Of a stretch of DNA of 64,000 nucleotides, positions 56,461-64,000 are shown one piece after another; positions within the stretch are counted from its first letter, which is position 1; every line of letters starts with the position of its first letter. Location of the stretch: assembly GCA_940671915.1 (NCBI GenBank), contig CALNVZ010003426.1, positions 51,740,019 through 51,804,018 on the forward strand, given 5' to 3'. The notes under the pieces are model-generated. The model made no database searches. It was not told the origin of the DNA and was given only the letters and a program-made list of their open reading frames with translations. The translations under genes and the position numbers were made by a program. This stretch comes from Paracentrotus lividus (lineage: Eukaryota > Echinodermata > Echinoidea > Camarodonta > Echinidae).

Positions 56461-56744
56461 AGGTGGAAATTTGAATAAATAAGTATAATCGAGATGATTA
56501 GTGAAGAAATTAGATTTGGCACCCCTATAGGGTATGAATAATTATGAACATGGCGTTTTTAATAAATCTGTCAACAAAATACCCCTAGAATACCAAATTT
56601 CTCAAAATTTCAAATTTTCCTAATTGTTTAATTGTTAGTAACATACTTATCAACAGAAAGTTTGACAGAACGCATCCATTTAGGAGCACGACTCAAAAAA
56701 CTTAAAAAATGACAGGGGTATGAACAATTTTGCGGACAACTGTA

Positions 56745-58319
56745 CATGTATCTCAAAAGTAAATATTATCTTCATAGATAATGGTTTTAAGAAACGCTAT
56801 TTACTGGGATGAAAATAGGGGGAAAAAAATAGTGGGAAAAAGTTGGAAAATATTAATTAGCATTCGGTAATTAACACTTACGCTCATTATTGCCAAATGG
56901 CATTTCATACTTAGTGTCAACTTAATTCCACACAATGTATATGTGATGCAGCACATCAAAATTAGACACAATTCGCCGAGCAAATTAAGCACAGTGTCAA
57001 GGAAATCGGCAAAATAATTTATATTTTCTTATTTGGGGGTAAATATTTTTTGATTTTCTGAATTATCAATGTTTCTTGTATGCTCTGTGAAAATGAGTAG
57101 AAATAATTAGAGGAAAGTGTTTGAAAAATGGTTGTTTTGTTGGAATCTTTGCCTCTTTTCTGGCGACTTGTGTATGATTTTTATATGATGAGTCACATAT
57201 GGCGTTGTTGAACTTGATTTGGCAAACCATTAACTATGCTATTCCCATATACTTACTGGAGTTGTGGTTAGTTCAATCTCATGACTGAAACACTAATTTA
57301 GCTTTAAGATAGCCTGTTGTGCAGATGGTGCTTGCATCACTGCCCCATTTCAGGGCCGTCACCAGCTTTTTTCAAGGGGAGGTGCGTTTCGGAGGTTTTG
57401 TCCATTTTCAGGGGGCGAAGCGGCCGAGCAGAAGTGAGCCTAGCGAGTGAGCGGAGAGGGTGTGGGAGGGGGTGTCTCCCGACCCCTCCCACAACATAGA
57501 GATTTTTTTTTTTGTCGAATGAAAATGTTAATTCCGATGTATAGATGTGAGCGCAAAGCCTGAGAGGAAAGCTTTCTGCATAGCGATTTGGAAGAAAAAG
57601 TATTTCTTTTAATCATTGTTTTGTTTTTTGTTTGCGAGCGCGAAGCGCGAGCCGAAAATTTTGCCTTATGAGGGCAAGAAGGCATTGTATTTCACACATA
57701 TTGTGCGCCTTAGTTCTTGATTAACAGGTCAAGATGTGATTCATGTAGATAGGGAGCGATCTAGAGTGACCCTGAGGTAGAATAGGTTTGGAGTGTTTTA
57801 TATGGCCTTTTCATACCAATTCACTTTTGTTTGGATAAAAAACACATTAATATAAAGAAAACAGATAATATAATAAAATCAATGATTTATGCAAAACAAA
57901 TAAGCATGCAAATTAGCTAATTTGCATGCGGAAATAGGGGAAAAAAGTAAAAAAAAAAAATCATACAAAAATAGAAGAACATAGTCTGACAAATGGGGTA
58001 AACTGGGATGCAGGAGAACTGAAACATACCTTTATATACCTCTACAAACCTAATAATCAACTAACCTTTTGTAAACTATTTTAAAACCATTTATAGATTA
58101 GTTTGAATCTTAATCAATTGATAAATTAACTTTTTTTCTTCTTTTATCTTTTCAAGTTTTTATTGATTTTCATAATTTTATATCATAACAAAAACAATAA
58201 TCATACAAAAAATCAAATGATTGTGTTACATTTAAAGAACAATAATCAAAAGTGAATTATTACAATCACAAGTAAATCAAACAAATAACAACTTAAGATA
58301 ACTCTGGTGGTTTGCTTGA
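56745..58319. other. No gene seen; GC hairpin repeat at 57,340-57,660
   Basis: AT-rich sequence. At 57,340-57,500 and 57,630-57,660 lies the dispersed 'GGGCGAAGCGGCCGAG' / 'GCGAGCGCGAAGCGCGAGCCGAAAAT' repeat also seen at 570, 800 and 4,140. Confidence 0.45.
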
Positions 58320-59340
58320 ATATTAATTAGGCTACAATATATTTTCAACAGGGGACCATTTTCTAAAATTTATATTTTCTTTTTGCTTTTGTCTAGCAAT
58401 AACCAATTCAATACGTCTGATATTGGAAGTAAATGCTATAAGACCAACTAAAGTGACCGATGAAGTTTTGCATCTCTTGAACAAAATGATTAAGTGATTC
58501 AGTAATGTTTTATGTGGTCCTTTCCAATCTTTTATGAATCCAAACATCGTCCTTTTCCGAGTTAGATCTTCATTTTTAACTCTCAGTTCTACACAAATTT
58601 TAATTACAAATCAAATCTTATATCTTCAGCAACCTTACAATCATAAAATAGATGTTCAGGAGTTTCAGCGGAAGTCTTACAAAAAGTGCAAGATTCTGAC
58701 TCTACTTGCTTCATTTTGAATAGTCTCTCATATGTGTACATGATTTATCAGCCAATCGAATATCACTTGTTTTTTTCTCCTTTGTGTCTATCTTTGCCAA
58801 TCCATATACCTTCTGTTTTTGTTTTATTCAAATAAAGACCTGATATCTTTGAGAATTCTTCAAAAACATTGAATATCATTTTCATTGACTGAACATTACT
58901 ACAAAAGCAAGTTATGTCATCAGCATTTATAAGCAGTATATTTTATCAGTCTTCCTTTAAATTCAATAGCCTGGATGTTCTCATTATTATTTAGTCTTGC
59001 AAGAAAAATTTCTAAGCTCAATATAAACAGCAGAGGAGCTAGAGGATCTCCTTGTCTGACACCTGTAGGCACTGGAAAATATCCAGTGGTAAATCCATTC
59101 ACCAATACACAGCTACTTATATTTGAATGCAATGTTCTAACCCACTGAATGAAGGATGGCCCAAAATTGAAAGCTTCTAAACAATTTAGTATAAACATGT
59201 GACTTACTGAATCAAAAGCTTTTGTTAAATCAAGGGCTAGCATAATTCATCTAAAGTTCTTTTCCTCCGTGTAATGTAGTAAATGTGATATCAATCTTAT
59301 TCCTTCCCCTATATACCTGCCTTTTGCAACGATCGTCTGC
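58320..59340 (-). mobile_element. LINE fragment (Tx1/L1-like RT)
   Basis: Minus strand: 'GRYIGEGIRLISHLLHYTEE' (near 59,310), 'LALDLTKAFDSVSH' (near 59,225), 'VPTGVRQGDPLAPLLFILSL' (near 59,050), then after a one-base shift 'NADDITCFCSNVQSMKMIF' (near 58,910) and 'GLYLNKTKTEGIWIGK' (near 58,830). These blocks, notably GVRQGDPL and the 'NKTKTEGIWIG' region, are typical of L1/Tx1-group reverse transcriptases. The ADD catalytic pair is intact. Endonuclease and 3' part are missing. Confidence 0.78.
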
Positions 59341-60479
59341 GTTCGTGGAGCGGGGATGGCCGCACACTTTCAGGAACACCGGGGGGGGGGGGGGGGCTTT
59401 TCTCGGAAGGCTGTGTTTAGTAGTTTACTGAACCAGATGTTTTTATGAAGTTCATAATTCTAGAACCCCCCGAGCATTATAGAACAATTGAATATAGCCT
59501 GTTTTCTATTCTGAATAAATTCACATTTGCATAGAAGTTTAGAAGCTCCATCCAACAATATTTAACCAGCCTTAAATAGAAAAGTAGCATTTTTGTTGAT
59601 TTTTTAGCCGTGAGGCACGGACGCTTGTAGTTGGACACAGACACACCTACTTGACCCCTTTTTTATATTTTGATAACCGAGCGGTTATCAAAAATCATAG
59701 ACGAATGTGACCGGAGGAGACTCGGGGGCGCGCACCCTCCACATCAGTCTCATGCAAAGTCTTTCGTGCAATCTGCCAATAGAAGGGAACCAAGCAAGTC
59801 CAAACAATCGTCGAAGAATGGAGGGGCGGGAGTAGGGAAAAACATTGCTTCTCGAACAGAGTCCATGATGAGAATGATTTCATTTTAGACACAAATCTTC
59901 CGCTGATCAGATGTAAGTTTTAAATTTATGCATGGGAAAGTGTGTTGCACTTTGATGTTGAAGAACAAAAGAGACCGCGTTTCTATGATAATTGCCGACA
60001 TACGCACGTATGACATATTTATGTAGATTATGCGGCGCTTTGATTAGTCGGCAAATTTGAAAACAACTCAACAGTTGTTCTCTATTTAAATGCATTCTCC
60101 CACGATTGGCTCAGGTATACAATTTGACGCAAGGGTTGTTGCTATCTTTTTATCCCAGTTCGACATAATATATTGCAAGATTTCTAACATGACACCAAGT
60201 AATCAAAACGTTCATTTAATCTTCTAATTCTTTCTTCTTTTTTTGTCATTTCTTTTTTTTCTTCATAATTTAAGATCAAGAGTGGGGCGACTCCGCATAT
60301 CGACGATATATTTAAGCCTATAGGAGCGGCCGGCATTCATGGGCATCTCTCTGAACTTGAGCTGGGGTGGGGGCGGGGGTGGTGCAACATGGACCACGCC
60401 TCGGCTTTCCAGCTACTTTAATACTCGAAATAATTCGGATAAGAATAAGAATACTAGAAAGTGCCCCTTTATTTATTCA
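59341..60479. other. No gene supported
   Basis: Contains a G-run at 59,379-59,397 and a 72-codon plus-strand frame at 59,670-59,888 of Ser/Arg/Lys-rich composition that ends at a TAG; neither splice sites nor a motif back it. A CCAAT-like GATTGGCT lies at 60,104. Confidence 0.4.
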
Positions 60480-60764
60480 ATATATTTTTTAAACCCCCAA
60501 CTTTTCGGCTCGCGCTTCGAGCTCGCGGATACTACATCATAATGCACAGTTAACTCAAATTTTGAGCTCAAAATCTTATACCAATTCAGTAGGGTATAGA
60601 ATGCACAATTAACTCAAATATATAAAAATCAAATATACTAAATCATAATGCACATATAACACAATATTTACCTCAAACTTTCAGCTCGCGCTCGGGGATA
60701 CAAAATAGGGTCTATAATACACAATTATCTACAATTTCTTATACTAGAAAGTACCCCTTTATTC
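60480..60764. repeat. Second copy of the GCTCGCG minisatellite-like block
   Basis: Repeats 'GGCTCGCGCTTCGAGCTCGCGGATACTA', 'ATAATGCACA(G/A)TTAACTCAAA' and 'TCAGCTCGCGCTCGGGGATAC', as at 3,780-4,180. Confidence 0.6.
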
Positions 60765-61185
60765 TATATCACACCTATTATTACTGTAAGAGAGCCGTCC
60801 GTGCTGCATCCGCGCTCCCCGTAGACCCGCACGCTGTAGCAACTGCCGTTTTTGAAATTGCAAAGGCTTTTTCCCCGCCGCGCGGCCGGCGCCGCCGACC
60901 CCGGGGATCGTAGGAGGCCGGGTCCCCATTGCGGATCGCGACATTCGTTTTCTTCGACGAGCTCGCGTTGGACGCAGGGCGACGATTCCCTGGACGACGA
61001 AATTTCCATTGGCTCGCGTGCTTTAAGGCGACGCGCGAAAACAAGCCGACGACGGAAAGAGTGTCCGTCGGAAGTGTCCCTGTCTCCTTTCAAGACTGGA
61101 CCAGTATTTCACGGCTCCGTCCAACGCCCTTTCATAGGCAAGCCGTGTGCAAACCTGTTGTCACTCCGATGACGAAATAAGAAAA
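60765..61185 (-). other. GC-rich island; possible 5' coding exon on the minus strand
   Basis: This is the only GC- and CpG-rich stretch in the window outside the transposons. On the minus strand two overlapping frames stay open; the longer (60,764-61,093) contains 'MEISSSRESSPCVQRELVEE' and 'NFKNGSCYSVRVYGERGCST', and a GTAATA donor-like site lies at 60,777-60,782. The second frame is Arg/Ala-rich. No domain is recognised in either, and the plus strand is also partly open, so coding status is uncertain. It could be a first exon with its promoter to the right. Confidence 0.3.
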
Positions 61186-61756
61186 ACGTCTGAACGGTTA
61201 GTCTTTCATCTGATTAGAGCGTCTGGGTCGCTGGAGTTAATCCGATAAGGGAGATAATCGCCTGCCGATATCATTTTTAAGTAAAAATCTAGATTGATCA
61301 GTGATTGAAATCGCAATTCGAAATAGGTATAGTTGAAATCTACGTTAAAAGTTCTCCTAACAGAGCAAACACTTTTCAAAATGCGACACTTTTTAAAGCA
61401 GTATTTTTGAAGAACCGGGTCCAATTTTTATTTAATTTGCCGTGATCAGATAGGATATGCAGATAGACACACCTGTCTCCGATGGCCGTTGTTTACTCTT
61501 GGGATAACAACGCAGCTTCTTGGTGCGACCGAGTAATCTCTCCCGCGCTGTCGTAGGGGATTATCGAATTAAAGTATTAGAGAGTGTTGATTGACTCATT
61601 ATTTATGATTTTGTTGAAAATCAATAAAGGGTGTATTTTTCAATGTTAAGAAGGCAAAATTCAACCTCCAAATGAAAAATTACATAAAATTCATGTGTTT
61701 TAGATCTCAAAAGGAGCTTTATGTCTGAAATAAAGATTGTACTAAAAGGAACAAGG
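61186..61756. other. No gene seen
   Basis: Possible promoter side of the GC-rich island: contains 'TGATTAGAGCG', 'GATAAGGGAGATAATCG' (two GATA words) and 'GGGATTATCG'. No frame of note. Confidence 0.3.
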
Positions 61757-62250
61757 TTAAAGGGGAAGTTCACCCTGGAATTTTATTGGTCTTAAAAAAT
61801 GAAGAAAAATAAAAGAAAAATATTAGTGAAAGTTTGAAGAAAATCGACCAAAAAATAGCGAAGTTATGAATATTTAAAATTTTTGATTGCGTGACGTCAC
61901 GTGCGAGCAGCTCTCCCATTGGTTGTGTATGTAAATTCCATAAATTTGTCTGCGTTTCTTGGATAAAGGAATGGGTCAATTTGATTAGTCATGTATATGA
62001 ACTTATGTTTGAGGTATATCGACCGCACAGGAGACATAATTTTTTTTTGAAAAAAAATGACATTTTATGGAATTTACACTACATAACACATAGGAGATCT
62101 GCTCGCATGTGACGTCACAGAATCAAAACTTTGAATATCATAACTTCATAATTTTTGGTCGATTTTCTCCAAACCTTCACTCATATTTTTTCTTTTATTT
62201 TTCTTCATTTTTTAAGACCAATAAAATTCCAGGGTGAACTTCCTCTTTAA
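61757..62250. mobile_element. TTAA-flanked MITE, 494 bp
   Basis: Ends TTAAAGGGGAAGTTCACCCT and the inverse with one small difference; the arms extend about 150 bp ('AATTTTATTGGTCTTAAAAA', 'GATTTTCT', TGACGTCAC near 61,893 and 62,110). TTAA at both ends fits Kolobok/piggyBac-type MITEs. A different family from 6,487-7,098 but built the same way. Confidence 0.8.
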
Positions 62251-62780
62251 GGGAAAATGACTATTTTATGATTATTTATAAACTATATTGAATTTGGGTA
62301 TAATCGGATTGGCCATGAGGGAGAGATCGAAATAATGTTTGGTGTATTTTGTTGAGGATTTTGGATAATAAAAGATGGGCATGTAGAATACCCCCCCCCC
62401 CCTCTCGAAAAATAAAAAAATTTAATTTAATTTTAATTAAAAAAAAAAAGAAAAAAAAAAAGAAGAAATAATAATAATAAAAAAAAAGGGAACAAAAATA
62501 AAGGAAAACTTACATATTCGGAAAGAAACATTATTATACGGGGGGGGGGGGGGGGGAATATCAATGAATTGCAAATAAAAGCGCGTGAACAACAATTAAT
62601 TTAGGTAAAGAAAAGACGAATGGAACAACCAGAAGACATACAGAAAGAGATCTGATCAGCAAAGAAAAGCGGCATCTGAATAAAGGAAAGTGTTCAAACA
62701 AAACATAGTAAACAATATGGTTCATAATATTTGGAGTAACGTTCGGGTAGAGAAGCGGAGAATGGTGCACTCTAAAAACG
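62251..62780. other. Low-complexity sequence, no gene seen
   Basis: C-run at 62,391-62,402, A-rich stretch at 62,405-62,500 and G-run at 62,540-62,557. Confidence 0.6.
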
Positions 62781-63956
62781 GGGTGTTTCCATTACCTGCT
62801 ACCCTGCTACACTTCCAATTTCTGCTATACACCTTTTTCAATTTGGACTCGACCATTTATCCCGTTTCTGTGATTGGCTATTTTGCTCATGAATATATAT
62901 ATCGCCACCTTTCCTGATAAATGTATTTGCATAAGAAGGAATGTAATTTTGTGTGCGTGTACTCTGTGTGGCGATAAACGTCACGCGAAAAATACGATAC
63001 GAACTCGTAGGATTTTTACTGCCAAATCCTTGATCTGTAAACGCTTTTCTTCTCTTTATTCTATATTTTATCATTTTCATCATTATCTGTTAATAATAAG
63101 GGCCGTCTAGATGCTTTCGATCGTTCTTAAATGTTGATTTCGGGAGACGTAGGCCTACATATGGTACTACAAAATACCAAGGTTTGTTGTGTGAGAAGCG
63201 ACAGCGCAGTCAGCAGCGTCACGAGCTCTTCTTCTTCTTCTTCTTCTTGAGTTTGATTTTCTGACAGTCATTGACTGTCATTCACTTATTAAAAACAGAA
63301 AAACAACCTAAAAAATAAGAGTGATGTAAAATGAACGCAATGAACTTGACAAGACTTGTTTTGTGACTATAAATTGACTTGGTTCGTCATTGATGCTTGA
63401 TTCTTAATTATAATCCTTGTATGATCGATGGCAGTCTTTACACCCCCTCCCCGTCCCGCCTCCCGCTTAATTTTCTCCTTAAATGCCCCCTTTTTTAATC
63501 ATTTTACGAAATGTCGAAAATGCCTTGTTTATTTTTTCCCTCGCTCCGTGCTGCTCTCGTTGCTATGACAATGTCACGATTCTGATATTGATATCCGCGC
63601 GCCAGATACCAGATCAAAACATTGTTATCGGCATCTGTTTAAAGTGTAAAATTACACATGCCGGAGTAGGTCAACGACCTTGCTTATTTTTATCTGGAGC
63701 TTTGCAATTTACGTTATTGTAAATGTTGGACACAAAAGAAACAAGAATCCCGGCATGTGTCTACGAGAGGGGGATCGGTGTAGAAACTTAGATCAGAACA
63801 ATTAGGTCATCGACATGCCAAGGAAAGGTGGCGATATATATATTCATGAGCAAAATAGCCAATCACAGAAACGGGATAAATGGTCGAGTCCAAATTGAAA
63901 AAGGTGTATAGCAGAAATTGGAAGTGTAGCAGGGTAGCAGGTAATGGGAAACACCC
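62781..63956. mobile_element. 1.2-kb TIR element with exact 9-bp target duplication
   Basis: Left terminus GGGTGTTTCCATTACCTGC, right terminus its inverse with one extra G. CTAAAAACG is directly repeated on both sides (62,772-62,780 and 63,957-63,965). The first 550 bp correspond to the left arm of the 10,619-17,043 element, including the 'CGTCTAGATGCTTTCGATCGTTC' word and the tRNA-like remnant. The last 140 bp are the inverted end. The centre (63,330-63,810) is not shared. A 9-bp duplication and G-start fit MuDR-type elements. No transposase. Confidence 0.85.
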
Positions 63957-64000
63957 CTAAAAACGGTTCGAATTTGACCTTTTCTGGCTCATTTGTGTTT

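Larger units (their letters stand above)
50174..56742 (+). mobile_element. Tc1-like transposon with IR/DR ends, split by a second element
   Basis: The ends read CAGTTGTCCGCAAAATTGTT and its exact inverse, flanked by TA on both sides (50,172-50,173 and 56,743-56,744). TIRs are about 240 bp and each contains two related boxes, an outer TTGTTCATACCCCTG and an inner TTATTCATACCCTA, the IR/DR layout of Sleeping Beauty- and Minos-type elements. Without the 4.95-kb insertion at 50,280-55,229 its length is about 1.6 kb, the normal Tc1 size. A decayed transposase lies at 55,700-56,460. The left TIR is cut by the insertion: its first part is at 50,174-50,279 and it resumes at 55,238. Confidence 0.88.

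Noticed and set aside
59670-59888. 72-codon Ser/Lys/Arg-rich frame as a small gene
   Set aside because: No splice sites, no homology I recognise and an equally long frame on the other strand; left as unsupported.

Overview
The window looks like a piece of an AT-rich invertebrate deuterostome genome, most likely a sea urchin or a close echinoderm. Four things point that way: an intron-split ZU5-domain gene of the type common in echinoderms; a DIRS element with inverted terminal repeats; a CR1/L2-like LINE carrying a PHD-type zinc finger and a 2A-like motif near its N terminus (2A-bearing LINEs are known from sea urchins); and dispersed GC hairpin words such as GCGAGCGCGAAGCGCGAGC. The species is inferred, not proven. 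There is no bacterial-style gene organisation.

Layout. 1-10.6 kb: diverged tandem repeats, a 5'-truncated LINE, a small TIR element, a long foldback, a TTAA-flanked MITE and a palindromic tandem array. 10.6-17.0 kb: one 6.4-kb terminal-inverted-repeat element whose right arm holds about 4 kb of 'TACCACAGGA' minisatellite, with a hairpin MITE (9-bp target duplication) and a TTAA-flanked insertion inside it. A 1.2-kb relative with an exact 9-bp duplication lies at 62.8-64.0 kb. 17.6-18.9 kb: LINE. 19.5-27.4 kb: blocks with a conserved TGACGTCA, two inverted copies of a GGGGAGACTG element, and another LINE. 28.2-29.3 kb: two exons encoding most of a ZU5 domain. A phase-matched exon lies 20 kb downstream at 49,767-49,889, so the interval between may be one transposon-filled intron. 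30.4-41.5 kb: a minisatellite with AGGTCA half-sites (DR5-DR2-DR5) split by a TTA-flanked, Harbinger-like insertion of 9.8 kb. That insertion contains a broken DIRS fossil and several foldback elements made of GAGACGTCTC. 42.5-48.7 kb: an RTE-like LINE scrap, a 65-bp minisatellite and the 2A/PHD/endonuclease LINE. 50.2-56.7 kb: a Tc1-like transposon interrupted by a 4.95-kb element with 1.45-kb inverted arms and an 8-9-bp target duplication. 58.3-59.3 kb: Tx1/L1-like LINE scrap. 60.8-61.2 kb: a GC-rich island that may be a 5' exon on the minus strand. 61.8-62.3 kb: a second TTAA MITE.

Apart from the ZU5 exons and the GC-rich island, I see no convincing host coding sequence. Almost all long open frames in the window are pieces of mobile elements or artefacts of tandem repeats.
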